Of a stretch of 38,521 nt of DNA, positions 30,901-38,521 are shown piece after piece. The DNA is taken from positions 1-38,521 of the forward strand of contig JANQFY010000026.1 in NCBI GenBank assembly GCA_028277585.1, given 5' to 3'. The notes under the pieces were generated by a model. That model had not been told where the DNA came from. It saw nothing but the letters and a program-made list of their open reading frames with translations, and searched no databases. Within the stretch, counting starts at the first letter, position 1, and each line of letters opens with the position of its first letter. Both the position numbers and the translations under genes were made by a program. The stretch comes from Sedimentisphaerales bacterium (lineage in GTDB: Bacteria; Planctomycetota; Phycisphaerae; Sedimentisphaerales; Anaerobacaceae).

Positions 30901-32871
30901 TCAGACAACCTCCATCAGCGTCCCCATTGCATTCTGAAGACTGTTGAGGTACTTGGCAATCGCCTGAAATGTCTTTTCGAATACCAGCAGAAGGGCGGCC
31001 TCATCATTGATGTCGACCCCGCTGATTTCACTCTGCTGCTGGCGCAGATTGGCCATCATGGCTTCAACATTGGACTTCTGTGACTCCTTCAGCGCCACCT
31101 CCTGACCGACCTCGGCCACAATACGCTGGTAATACTCGTTGGGAGTCAGACCCTCCAAAAGGGTGACAGGCTCATCCTGGAGCCCGGCCAACCGCAGCCC
31201 CGCGATGTTGTCCGCCTGATCCGGCCCGATGGCCGTGGCGATGCGATCCGGATCGTCGGCGATGCACTGGCAAACCGCCATATCGGAAGCTCCGGTCCCG
31301 GAGAAGAACGTATTGAGCCCCGCCGCGGCCAGGAAACCCGACGTATCGGAGGTCGCGAAGACCTCCACCTCGAAACTGTCACCGGTGTTCACATCCCCGA
31401 CATCCAGAGAGAGCTTCAGCCCGTTGCTCATTTCGATCGTGTCGCCAGCCGCGTAACCGCTACCGATATTCAATGAGCCAACGACGGCGCTCGCCTGGTC
31501 GGTCACATTCAAACGCAGATCGCCGTTGCCCACGCTGCCCGTTCCCACGACGGTGAAGGTGAGCGTATCATTGGCGCTGGCGTTGTAAATACCACCGATT
31601 GAAACGTCCGGCGGAGAGGCAGCCGTAAGGTTGGTTGCCGTCGGTTCCGGAAGAACCGCCGGAGTGAAATCGAACTTGTAGCCCAGATCGGCCACGATGC
31701 GAAGTTGGGTGCCCGAAACAGAGGCGTTCAAGCCGGTAATGGCATCGAGCTTGGCCGCAACAGACGTCAGCGTATCAGGCGGCGCGCCGGAAAGATCCAC
31801 ATCGATCGCATGCCGCTCGATTTCGCTCGTGTTCGTGTTGGTCATCCGAAGGTAGAACGTACCGTCTTCAATGGGCGCCTGGGATTCGGAAAGGTCGGTC
31901 GAACCCATCAACCACCCGGAGAGTTCTGCAAAGGAGCCATCGGTGCCCACCCCCTGGACGTGAACCTGGTTGATCTCGCGCATGATGCCCTGAGCCAACG
32001 TATCCAGATCATCCTGAAGGGCGGCGATGGTGCTGTTCTTGAGCGTCAGCAGTCCCCCCATTCGTCCTCCCTGAACCTGAAGACTCGACCCCGAAGTCCC
32101 GGTGGCGTAGACTGCCAGCTCGCCATCTTCCTCCAAATGGACCTCAAGGCTCAGGGGGATGGTTCCCGTCACAATAGGAAGCCCGGCCAGGGAAACATCC
32201 ATGACACCATAGTCCCTCTCCTGCGTTTCGGCACGGACGAATTTCGACAGCTCGACGATCAGTTGATCGCGACGGTCACGCAGATTGTTGGCCTGGCCCC
32301 CGTTGATCTCAATCGTCTGAATCTTGCCGTTCACCTCAGCAATCTGTTCGACCAACTGATTGATCGAATCGGCCGTGTTCCCGGCCTCCAGAGTGATCTG
32401 GTCCTGCATTTCGGCCAGAGTCGTGCCAAGCTGGCGAAACTCAGCCGCCAACGATTCGGCGGCGCTGATGGCCGCGTTGCGCCGTACGTTGTCCTGAGGA
32501 TAGGTCGCCAGCCCCTCCAGTGCATCGAAGAACTCGTCAATGGTCTTGTTCAATCCCCCGGCATCGCCGAATTCGCCGAAGCTGGTTTCCACCGAACTGA
32601 GCATGGACAACTCCTGGGAAACCTGCCCGTAGGAGGACTCCTGGCGCGCCAATTCGCTCTCCAGAAGTTCATCCACCATACGCTTGACGCCGGCCACCCC
32701 GACGCCGCCGCCGATGCTCATGCCCGCTGATTGAACCGGATCGGCCGGCGCAAAATCCACCCGTTGACGATGGTATCCTTCCGTCGATGCGTTGGCGATG
32801 TTGTTGCCGACCGCATCCAGAGCCGCATAGGTGGCGTTGAGCCCACTCAGTCCAATTGAGTAATTCTGCAT
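30901..32871 (-). CDS. flgK: Flagellar hook-associated protein FlgK (HAP1)
   Basis: 656 residues. The N-terminus has the rod/hook signature IGLSGLNATYAALDAVGNNIANASTEGYHRQRV, and the C-terminal helix ISGVDINDEAALLLVFEKTFQAIAKYLNSLQNAMGTLMEVV is the conserved FlgK end. Residues 150-220 form the D1 coiled coil (QITLEAGNTADSINQLVEQIAEVNGKIQTIEI...NLRDRRDQLIVELSKFV). The domain between about 330 and 540 is enlarged and beta-rich (TLTFTVVGTGSVGNGDLRLNV, DSFEVEVFATSDT), so the protein is longer than the roughly 550 residues of enterobacterial FlgK. FlgK joins hook and filament and is delivered by the FlgN chaperone, whose likely gene lies 66 bases upstream. A GAAGG ribosome site lies directly against the ATG. 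Confidence 0.96.
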   Translation of the reverse strand: MQNYSIGLSGLNATYAALDAVGNNIANASTEGYHRQRVDFAPADPVQSAGMSIGGGVGVAGVKRMVDELLESELARQESSYGQVSQELSMLSSVETSFGEFGDAGGLNKTIDEFFDALEGLATYPQDNVRRNAAISAAESLAAEFRQLGTTLAEMQDQITLEAGNTADSINQLVEQIAEVNGKIQTIEINGGQANNLRDRRDQLIVELSKFVRAETQERDYGVMDVSLAGLPIVTGTIPLSLEVHLEEDGELAVYATGTSGSSLQVQGGRMGGLLTLKNSTIAALQDDLDTLAQGIMREINQVHVQGVGTDGSFAELSGWLMGSTDLSESQAPIEDGTFYLRMTNTNTSEIERHAIDVDLSGAPPDTLTSVAAKLDAITGLNASVSGTQLRIVADLGYKFDFTPAVLPEPTATNLTAASPPDVSIGGIYNASANDTLTFTVVGTGSVGNGDLRLNVTDQASAVVGSLNIGSGYAAGDTIEMSNGLKLSLDVGDVNTGDSFEVEVFATSDTSGFLAAAGLNTFFSGTGASDMAVCQCIADDPDRIATAIGPDQADNIAGLRLAGLQDEPVTLLEGLTPNEYYQRIVAEVGQEVALKESQKSNVEAMMANLRQQQSEISGVDINDEAALLLVFEKTFQAIAKYLNSLQNAMGTLMEVV

Positions 32872-32937
32872 CCTTCAATCCCGTTCCATGGCCGACCACC
32901 ATCGATCCGCCCAGACAATCCATGTCACCCTGAGCGG

Positions 32938-33453
32938 TCACAATTGCAGACTGACCACTCCCGCGTTCGGCTGCGTGCGAACGGCGCCCGTGGCGCCGTA
33001 GGTCGTCTTGCTCGTGCTGTCGACACCGAAGAAAACCCCCATCAGCGATCGGTTGAACCGAGCGCAATCAGCCACGAGCTTCTGCGTGAGAGCGTATTCC
33101 CGTTTGAGCCGCCCGAGCCACGATCTGAGTTGTATTTGGCGATCCCCTACAGCGGCCCGGCGCGGACCGGAAAGCTGCTTCTTCAAGACCGTCAATGTCA
33201 TCGCCCCGGCATCGCATCCCAACGCCTCAGCCAGTTCCAGCCGCAAAGCCTGGCGCCGCTCCTCCGTACGCTCATAGCTTCGCGCTCGATCCCGCAGATC
33301 GCACAGGAGCTGTTCCAGCCCCGCGTCGTCCCGCTTGATAAGCAGGCTTCGCAACGTGTCCAGCAGCCCCACCGTTGTCTCGGCATGCCGGATGTCCTCG
33401 TCGAGCACCGCCAGTAAGGTGTCGACTTTCATCTCGATCGATTCTGCCATCAT
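32938..33453 (-). CDS. flgN: FlgN-like flagellar chaperone
   Basis: 171 residues, ATG 2 bases after the flgJ stop with AAGGA upstream. The protein is almost entirely helical: VDTLLAVLDEDIRHAETTVGLLDTLRSLLIKRDDAGLEQLL, followed by a second and third long helix with LRLELAEALG and LKREYALTQKLVADCARFNRSLM. This fits the FlgN fold, a cytoplasmic chaperone that keeps FlgK and FlgL export-ready. The last 35 residues (VDSTSKTTYGATGAVRTQ) resemble the tail of many FlgN-family proteins. Sequence similarity to enterobacterial FlgN is weak; the call rests on fold, length and the place between flgJ and flgK. Confidence 0.7.
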   Translation of the reverse strand: MMAESIEMKVDTLLAVLDEDIRHAETTVGLLDTLRSLLIKRDDAGLEQLLCDLRDRARSYERTEERRQALRLELAEALGCDAGAMTLTVLKKQLSGPRRAAVGDRQIQLRSWLGRLKREYALTQKLVADCARFNRSLMGVFFGVDSTSKTTYGATGAVRTQPNAGVVSLQL

Positions 33454-33455
33454 GC

Positions 33456-33842
33456 TTACAGTTCCTTGTTGATCATCTCACCGGGGGCCGGGCTACCCTC
33501 CATATCCTGAAAATGCTGATAGAGATCCTGCCACAGCCCGAATCCTCCTTTGTTGCCGACGTCCCGAGCCAGGAAGGACCAGAACATGCCGTGAATCTGG
33601 TCCGCCGCCGGATCCTCGTCAAAGCCGGAGGCCCCGATGGTTTCCTTGACCTCGTTGAACAGGCGCGTGAGCAAGACCGATTCGAAGTCCTTGGCCAACT
33701 GCTTCTTCTTCTCGTCCGTCGCATCCACGACGTTCTGCGACGTGACGTGCTCGATGCTCTTGGGCATCTCGGTCGCGCCGTTGTCCGGCAGCGCCGAGGG
33801 CATGTCCACAGCCGACATTCCAATCGACTCAATACCGTTCAT
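33456..33842 (-). CDS. flgJ: Rod-binding protein FlgJ, muramidase domain absent
   Basis: 128 residues, ATG with AGAGGTG upstream and 10 bases after flgI. The rod-binding domain occupies about residues 45-118: KKKQLAKDFESVLLTRLFNEVKETI, then FWSFLARDVGNKGGFGLWQDLYQHF. In enterobacteria FlgJ has this N-terminal rod-capping domain and a C-terminal peptidoglycan hydrolase. Here the protein ends after the first domain, so wall opening for the rod must rely on a separate enzyme not encoded nearby. Single-domain FlgJ is known in several phyla. The protein is secreted into the periplasm through the flagellar export apparatus. Confidence 0.9.
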   Translation of the reverse strand: MNGIESIGMSAVDMPSALPDNGATEMPKSIEHVTSQNVVDATDEKKKQLAKDFESVLLTRLFNEVKETIGASGFDEDPAADQIHGMFWSFLARDVGNKGGFGLWQDLYQHFQDMEGSPAPGEMINKEL

Positions 33843-33852
33843 TTGACACCTC

Positions 33853-35004
33853 TTACATGATGACCAGCTTGGCCTGTAAGGCGCCGGCCTTCTTCAACGC
33901 ATTGAAAATCGCGATCAGATCACGAGGGGAAGCCCCGATCGCATTCAGAGTCTTCGCCAGTTCCGAAACCGTCACCGCCCGCTCCACGGGAATCAAGTAG
34001 GCGTTCTGTTCTTCGACGTCGACAAGCGTTTCCGGCACCACCTCCGTGGACCCGGCATCCGAGAACGGCGCCGTCGGCTGCGACACCTGGGCGGTCTCCT
34101 TGACCTTCACCACCAGACTGCCCTGAGAGATCGCCACGGTGGATATGCCCACGCTTTCGCCTACGACGATCGTCCCGGTCCGCTCATTGATCACTACCAT
34201 CGCCGGCATATCCACGACGACTTCCTTCTGCATGACCTCGTCGAGGAACGCCACGACGTCCTTTTGGCTGACGTTGGGCGGAACCATGATCTTGACGCTG
34301 GCCGCGTCCATAACCAGAGCACTGTTCGGGTAAGCCTGATTGATGACCTCGCTGACGCGACGCGCTGTGGAGAAGTCGTTGTTCCGAAGGCTGATCGTGA
34401 TGAACCGCTGGCCCGCCACCTGATCGATGAAGGTCGCCAGTTCCGATCGTTCGACAATGGCGCCGTCGGCGATACGGCCAACCGTCTGGTGGTTCTTGGA
34501 CATCGACGCCTGGGCGCCGGCCACCGACCAACCGCCCAGCGAGATCCCCCCCTGAGCGACCGCATAGACCTGACCATCCAGACCTTTCAGCGGGGTCGGC
34601 AGGAGCATGCCGCCCTGCAACGTCTTGGCGTCGCCCAAAGTGGAAACGTCGATATCGATGCGCATCCCCTCCCGATCGAACGGGCCTAGTTCAGCGGTCA
34701 CCACCACAACCGCCACGCTGCCAGTGCTCAGATCGGTGGGCTCCAGAACCAGTCCGGAATTTCGCAGGATGTTTGTCAGCATCTGCTGGGAGAGTTTCCC
34801 GGAATCACCCGTACCGGCCAACCCGGTAACCAACCCGATGCCGGTCAAGGGGTTGCTGCGTATCCCCTGGATATCAACAATATCCTTGATGCGTTCGGCG
34901 CGCCCCGGACCGGCGCAGGCCAGGAGGATCGCCCAGGCCGTAGCCATCGACAGGACACCGCGTCGGGACAGTACTCCGAATAGGTGGGGTCGGCTCATCA
35001 TCAT
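33853..35004 (-). CDS. flgI: Flagellar P-ring protein FlgI
   Basis: 383 residues. Three ATG codons in a row (35004, 35001, 34998) follow AAAGG, so the exact start is ambiguous by two residues. A Sec signal peptide covers about residues 1-36 (RRGVLSMATAWAILLACAGPGRA). Mature FlgI begins ERIKDIVDIQGIRSNPLTGIGLVTGLAGTGD, the family hallmark, and later blocks include NILRNSGLVLEP, VVVTAELGPFDREGMRID, INERTGTIVVG and the end LAKTLNAIGASPRDLIAIFNALKKAGALQAKLVIM. It forms the P ring around the rod in the periplasm and needs FlgA for assembly; flgA lies two genes upstream. Confidence 0.97.
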   Translation of the reverse strand: MMMSRPHLFGVLSRRGVLSMATAWAILLACAGPGRAERIKDIVDIQGIRSNPLTGIGLVTGLAGTGDSGKLSQQMLTNILRNSGLVLEPTDLSTGSVAVVVVTAELGPFDREGMRIDIDVSTLGDAKTLQGGMLLPTPLKGLDGQVYAVAQGGISLGGWSVAGAQASMSKNHQTVGRIADGAIVERSELATFIDQVAGQRFITISLRNNDFSTARRVSEVINQAYPNSALVMDAASVKIMVPPNVSQKDVVAFLDEVMQKEVVVDMPAMVVINERTGTIVVGESVGISTVAISQGSLVVKVKETAQVSQPTAPFSDAGSTEVVPETLVDVEEQNAYLIPVERAVTVSELAKTLNAIGASPRDLIAIFNALKKAGALQAKLVIM

Positions 35005-35033
35005 GCCTTTCTAGACTGCTCCGTCTGCCGTGA

Positions 35034-35651
35034 CTACCAGGGCCAGAGAACATCCATGATTCGTCCGAGCCATCCGACCTTCGTGTACGGCGCTGACACG
35101 CCGCCGTTCTGGCTCACAATGCGGAAGTTGGCCACCTGCGCGCTCTTGACCGTGTTGTCGAAGGCGATGTCGCTAGGACGCACGATGCCGCTGACTTCGA
35201 TCGTCTGCACGTCGCCGCCAATGTTGCGATCGCGCGTGCCGATGACCACGAGGTTGCCATTGGGCAGGATATCGATCACCACGACGCTGACGCTGTCTTC
35301 GAAGCTCCGCTCGTCCTTGTAGTCCGCCTTGCTCTTCAGTTCGTTGGCGCTTTCGGAGTTCATAGTAAACCCCGGGATGCTGGGCAGGACGTGATCGATG
35401 TTCAGTTCCCCGTTGAAGCTGCTGGATCGATCCGTCTCCTTCTGCAGTTCTCGCTTGGCCGTGTTGTCGACCTTGCTGTCTTCAATGATCTTGATCGTCA
35501 GGACATCGCCGATATTGCGGGCGACATCGTCGGCGTACAGCGTCTTCATGTTGGAATCACGCTTGGCCCAAATCGAGCCGGCCGTCAGGACCTGGGCGAA
35601 ACCAAATACGAGGACCGCCGCGGTCAACCCGATCATCGCTCGCTTGCTCAT
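35034..35651 (-). CDS. flgH: Flagellar L-ring protein FlgH, no lipobox cysteine
   Basis: 205 residues from ATG at 35649-35651, preceded by GGAAGGAAG; an ATG at 35687 would add 12 residues before a normal signal peptide and also has a possible site. The signal peptide is KRAMIGLTAAVLVFGFAQVLTAGS. Family blocks are SLYADDVARNIGDVLTIKIIEDSKV-like near the start of the mature part, KADYKDERSFEDSVSVVVIDILPNGNLVVIGTRDRNIGGDVQTIEVSGIVRPSDI in pieces, and the end GWLGRIMDVLWPW. FlgH is normally an outer-membrane lipoprotein, but this protein contains no cysteine at all, so it cannot be lipidated. Confidence 0.94.
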   Translation of the reverse strand: MSKRAMIGLTAAVLVFGFAQVLTAGSIWAKRDSNMKTLYADDVARNIGDVLTIKIIEDSKVDNTAKRELQKETDRSSSFNGELNIDHVLPSIPGFTMNSESANELKSKADYKDERSFEDSVSVVVIDILPNGNLVVIGTRDRNIGGDVQTIEVSGIVRPSDIAFDNTVKSAQVANFRIVSQNGGVSAPYTKVGWLGRIMDVLWPW

Positions 35652-35714
35652 CTGTCTTCCTTCCCGAATCTCACTCTGTGTTCTCATCGGCGTATCCCTT
35701 CTTCATCGTTCCTC

Positions 35715-36713
35715 TTAGAGCACCGGCTCCACGGTCCCGTCCGCTCTGACGCGACACATGATGATGCGCTGGGAATCGGCATTGCGCACCTTCAGACACT
35801 CGCCTCCCCGGGCCTCCTGCAGGGCAACGCCCATCGCCGTGATCAGGATACCCGGACGTTCAATGCGAATCTGGACCGCCTCATTGCGACGCACCGAGAC
35901 CGGCGGACGAGCGACACCGACCATTCCCTGTCGGATTTCGGCATCGGCCGGGATCAAACGGGTCGCAACCGCACCGTAAGGGGGCTTCCAGCCCACCGGT
36001 TCAGGTCGGTCGGCCACGACGGCTTCGATCTTCACGTTCTCAGGGGTAAGATGCGCCCCTTCCGGAATCGGTTCCACTGCGACGATGCGATGTCGCCGAT
36101 AGCGCAGCCGAAACGAAACATCGCGCGTCCCTACGGTTTCGCCGTCAGCCAGAACCTGGACGCGCACCGTCACGACACCGCGTGCTCCCTGCTGGACCAA
36201 CTTGGGGGTCAATTCGATCTCGGTCGGCGCCTCGGACAACACGAGATCCTTGGGCCGGTTTGTCGCGATGGTCTCAACGGCCCGCCGGGCAACGGGATAG
36301 CGCTCGAGGAGTTGCTTGGCTACGCTGATGAAATCCTCGTCTCGAATGATCTTCTCCCGGCGACGAATCGTCACGGCCTTGGCCCCGGTCAGACGCACCT
36401 GGGCGGCGGGAATCCCCGAGGACGCCAGGCGACTGAGGATGGTGGGCCGATCGAGAACAAGTTTCTGCCCCGGCAGCGAAAGACGCCCCAGCGCGACCGG
36501 CGAGGCCTTGGCCACCATGGCGCCGGAGCCCCGCACGACACTGACTTGCCCCAGACTCAGGCGGCCGTCCTGAACGGTCACCTCGCGCGGCAGATGGACC
36601 TGCAACGGCGCTCCCTCCGGCACATCGACCGCCACAACGGCGCCTCGAACCGAGGAGCCAATTGACAGGACACCGCCAACCAACAGGCACATGTGATATA
36701 GGCTACGATTCAT
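35715..36713 (-). CDS. flgA: P-ring assembly chaperone FlgA (SAF domain)
   Basis: 332 residues, longer than the roughly 220 of E. coli FlgA because of an extended N-terminal region. ATG follows AGGA by 7 bases. A signal peptide of about 24 residues is visible (MCLLVGGVLSIGSSVRGA). The SAF-type domain is near residues 208-270 (RRHRIVAVEPIPEGAHLTPENVKIE, VATRLIPADAEIRQ), and the C-terminal block is typical: RNEAVQIRIERPGILITAMGVALQEA followed by GGECLKVRNADSQRIIMCRV. FlgA acts in the periplasm to help FlgI form the P ring. It begins 9 bases after flgG and ends before flgH. Confidence 0.93.
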   Translation of the reverse strand: MNRSLYHMCLLVGGVLSIGSSVRGAVVAVDVPEGAPLQVHLPREVTVQDGRLSLGQVSVVRGSGAMVAKASPVALGRLSLPGQKLVLDRPTILSRLASSGIPAAQVRLTGAKAVTIRRREKIIRDEDFISVAKQLLERYPVARRAVETIATNRPKDLVLSEAPTEIELTPKLVQQGARGVVTVRVQVLADGETVGTRDVSFRLRYRRHRIVAVEPIPEGAHLTPENVKIEAVVADRPEPVGWKPPYGAVATRLIPADAEIRQGMVGVARPPVSVRRNEAVQIRIERPGILITAMGVALQEARGGECLKVRNADSQRIIMCRVRADGTVEPVL

Positions 36714-36722
36714 CGGGCATTC

Positions 36723-37508
36723 CTATCGGAAGATGTTGTTCGTGTTCTTGAGCATCTCGTCGCCGGCTCGGATGGCGCGCGAGTTGATCTCGTACGCCCG
36801 CTGAGCGGTGATCAGATTCACCAATTCGTTGACCATATGGACGTTCGACTTCTCCAGGAAGCCGGCCTGGATCGATCCGAAGCCACTGTCGGCCGGAAGC
36901 CCGGAGATGGCCGGACCACTGGCGTCGTTGGGGGCGTAGAGATTGTCCCCCTGGCTGGTCAGGCCGGCGGGGTTCGCGAAACGAGACAACTGGATCTGGC
37001 CGACCACCGATCGCACACCCGCCTGATCGGTCACGTTGATGCCCCCATCGGGGCCGATATCCACCGTCCCGGCATCGATCGGAATTGAAATCGCAGGCTG
37101 GATCTGATAGCCCGTCATCGTGACGAGCTGCCCGTTGGCGTTGACCTGCAAAGAGCCATCGCGGGTATAGCGAATATCCCCGTTCGGCATCAGTACCTGC
37201 AGGAAGCCATCTCCTCGGATCGCGATGTCCATGTTACGTCCGGTGCTCCGGAACTCACCGAGGCTGAAAATCTTCAGGGTGGACGCGACGCGCACCCCAC
37301 TGCCGATCTCCAGCCCGGTCGGCGCGTTGATTCCCGGGGCAACCTCGGTACCGGCCTGTTTCTGCTTCTCGTAGAGCAGGTCCTGGAACTCGACCTGGCT
37401 CTGTTTGAAACCCGTGGTATTGACGTTCGCCAGGTTATTGGCAATGACGTCCACCAGCGTCTGCTGGGCCATCATGCCGGTCGAGGCGGTGGAGAACGCT
37501 CTAAGCAT
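36723..37508 (-). CDS. flgG: Flagellar distal rod protein FlgG
   Basis: 261 residues, the standard FlgG length; ATG with AAGGAG upstream. It has the rod-protein N-terminus MLRAFSTASTGMMAQQTLVDVIANNLANVNTTGFK, the FlgG-specific QVEFQDLLYEKQKQAG, the GDGFLQV and RDGSLQVNANGQLVT core blocks and the C-terminal NVHMVNELVNLITAQRAYEINSRAI...NNIFR. It builds the distal rod that passes through the P and L rings. It lies 40 bases after flgF. Confidence 0.97.
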   Translation of the reverse strand: MLRAFSTASTGMMAQQTLVDVIANNLANVNTTGFKQSQVEFQDLLYEKQKQAGTEVAPGINAPTGLEIGSGVRVASTLKIFSLGEFRSTGRNMDIAIRGDGFLQVLMPNGDIRYTRDGSLQVNANGQLVTMTGYQIQPAISIPIDAGTVDIGPDGGINVTDQAGVRSVVGQIQLSRFANPAGLTSQGDNLYAPNDASGPAISGLPADSGFGSIQAGFLEKSNVHMVNELVNLITAQRAYEINSRAIRAGDEMLKNTNNIFR

Positions 37509-37548
37509 GGGACTTTCTCCTTGTGCTTATCTCAATAGGCGGGCCGGT

Positions 37549-38280
37549 CTATCCCATCGCCACGCCGATGACACTGTTCGATGTATCTTTCTTAACGTTG
37601 ACCAGCTTGACATTGGCTTCGTATGTTCGAGTGACCATGATCATACTGACCAGTTCATCTATCATCTCAACATTGGATGCCTCCTGGCACCCTTGCCGCA
37701 CCACGGTCTCCTCCACATCCGTTGGCTTGACATCATCCGGCGCCCGGAAGCAGTTCAGCCCGGCCGCGACGAGTTGGTCTTCATCGTCAGGGAAATCCAC
37801 GATGCGAAACTGCCCGACCTCCGCTCCATCGGCGTTGAGTCGGCCATCGTAGCCAATGCTGATCTGCGAGACATCCAACTCGGCCGGCACCGCCAGAGGC
37901 CCGGCGGTCCCAGCGACCGTCCGCCCCTCGGCATCGACGATCTGCCCGTTCTGATTTGTCCGGAACACCCCATGCCGTGTGTACAACGGCCCCTCGGGCG
38001 TCTCGATCACGAAGAAGCCCTTCCCGTACAGGCCGACATCGAGGGTCCGCCCCGTCTGCTTGAGAGTCCCCTGCGAGAAATCGAAAAAGCTCTGACCATT
38101 TGCCTCTTCCCCCCCGGTAGCCGCCCCGGTTCCCGCCTGACTGGCCAAAGCATCGCCAAAGCTATGGCACCGACGCTTGTATCCGGTCGTGCTCACATTC
38201 GCGAGATTGTGCGCAATCGTATCGAACTCTCTGGTCAAGGCATCAAGACTGGCGCTGACTTGCGCTGCAATATCCGCCAC
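37549..38280 (-). CDS. flgF: Flagellar proximal rod protein FlgF
   Basis: 243 residues from GTG at 38278-38280, with AGGAGG about 8 bases upstream inside the end of the preceding gene. The N-terminus has the rod signature LDALTREFDTIAHNLANVSTTGYKRR, followed by DFSQGTLKQTGRTLDVGLYGKGFFVIE, a block typical of FlgF/FlgG, and the C-terminal NVEMIDELVSMIMVTRTYEANVKLV. Length, gene order and the divergent middle support FlgF rather than a second FlgG. It forms part of the rod in the periplasm. Confidence 0.93.
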   Translation of the reverse strand: MADIAAQVSASLDALTREFDTIAHNLANVSTTGYKRRCHSFGDALASQAGTGAATGGEEANGQSFFDFSQGTLKQTGRTLDVGLYGKGFFVIETPEGPLYTRHGVFRTNQNGQIVDAEGRTVAGTAGPLAVPAELDVSQISIGYDGRLNADGAEVGQFRIVDFPDDEDQLVAAGLNCFRAPDDVKPTDVEETVVRQGCQEASNVEMIDELVSMIMVTRTYEANVKLVNVKKDTSNSVIGVAMG

Positions 38281-38281
38281 G

Positions 38282-38521
38282 TTAGACCTCCTGCACCACA
38301 GCCGGACTCTCGGTTGTCACGGGCACGCCCGACTCGTCGTCAGCGCTCGGGACGCTGGCCCGAGAGGCCATCAGGTTGGTTATACGCACGAGTTCGTCGA
38401 TATCTCCTTCGCTCAACCCGGACAGTTCGACCGCAATCGAAACACCATTGTCGGTGCTGTGACAGTGTCGAACCTGGCCGGCATTCTCAATCACACACGC
38501 CTGACGGCCGTCACGGCCACC
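38282..38521 (-). CDS. Probable PilZ-domain protein (partial, N-terminus outside window)
   Basis: The frame is open to the right edge, so only the last 79 codons are present; a GTG at 38494 is internal, not the real start. AGQVRHCHSTDNGVSIAVELSGLSEGDIDELVRI looks, in pieces, like the last beta strands and closing helix of a PilZ domain (VR.C...D.G..I.VEL.GL), which binds c-di-GMP. The RxxxR and (D/N)xSxxG motifs would lie outside the window, so the call is tentative. The final 30 residues are a disordered acidic tail. A c-di-GMP sensor next to flagellar genes fits a YcgR-like motility brake, but that is inference. Confidence 0.45.
   Translation of the reverse strand, partial: GGRDGRQACVIENAGQVRHCHSTDNGVSIAVELSGLSEGDIDELVRITNLMASRASVPSADDESGVPVTTESPAVVQEV

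Noticed and set aside
1..38521. CRISPR arrays, tRNA/rRNA genes, insertion sequences
   Set aside because: I saw no regularly spaced repeats, no cloverleaf or rRNA-like stretch and no transposase or terminal inverted repeats.

Overview
The window is a 38.5 kb stretch in which every convincing gene lies on the minus strand, so transcription runs from the right end to the left end. No gap between genes exceeds about 200 bases. Many genes are separated by 0-12 bases or overlap by ATGA, which suggests one or a few very long transcription units. Base composition is moderately GC-rich. This produces long codon-aligned shadow ORFs on the plus strand, which I have not annotated. The flagellar set contains both P-ring (FlgI) and L-ring (FlgH) proteins, so the organism is a flagellated diderm. 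The gene style (TPR-rich glycosyltransferases, many radical SAM enzymes, FlgJ without a muramidase domain) makes me lean towards Planctomycetota (Phycisphaerae-like) or another deep-branching anaerobic lineage. I cannot fix the phylum from sequence alone.

Right part (38521-29638): a flagellar rod/ring/hook-junction operon in transcription order. It holds the end of a probable PilZ-domain protein (partial), flgF, flgG, flgA, flgH, flgI, flgJ (rod-binding domain only), an FlgN-like chaperone, flgK and flgL. A gap of about 200 bases follows, with hairpins after flgL and a good sigma-54-type -24/-12 element in front of the next gene.

Middle (29440-25214): a TPR plus GT-B glycosyltransferase, a GT2 glycosyltransferase with a helical-repeat tail, a pure TPR protein and a small helical protein. 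Their position directly after flgK-flgL suggests they decorate the flagellar filament or its junction proteins.

Left part (25158-1): a large small-molecule or sugar pathway. It begins with a nucleotide-sugar dehydrogenase, a methyltransferase and a B12-type radical SAM protein with an added zinc ribbon and Rossmann domain. Next comes an NDP-heptose-like module: a nucleotidyltransferase-kinase fusion in the reverse order of HldE, a deoxyhypusine-synthase-fold protein, a GmhA-like SIS isomerase, a SPASM-type radical SAM enzyme and a HAD phosphatase. After it come a DJ-1/PfpI protein, a cupin-ThDP enzyme fusion, a second methyltransferase, a second SPASM-type radical SAM enzyme and an SDR. The run ends with three B12-type radical SAM proteins, a full-length HemN-like enzyme, a fifth B12-type radical SAM protein and a GT-B glycosyltransferase that leaves the window at base 1.

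In total there are eight radical SAM enzymes, five with an N-terminal B12-type domain, in about 21 kb. My reading, which is inference, is that the locus makes an unusual, radical-modified and probably heptose-like, branched or C-methylated glycan, and that the neighbouring TPR glycosyltransferases attach it to the flagellum. This combination is the candidate undescribed system in the window.
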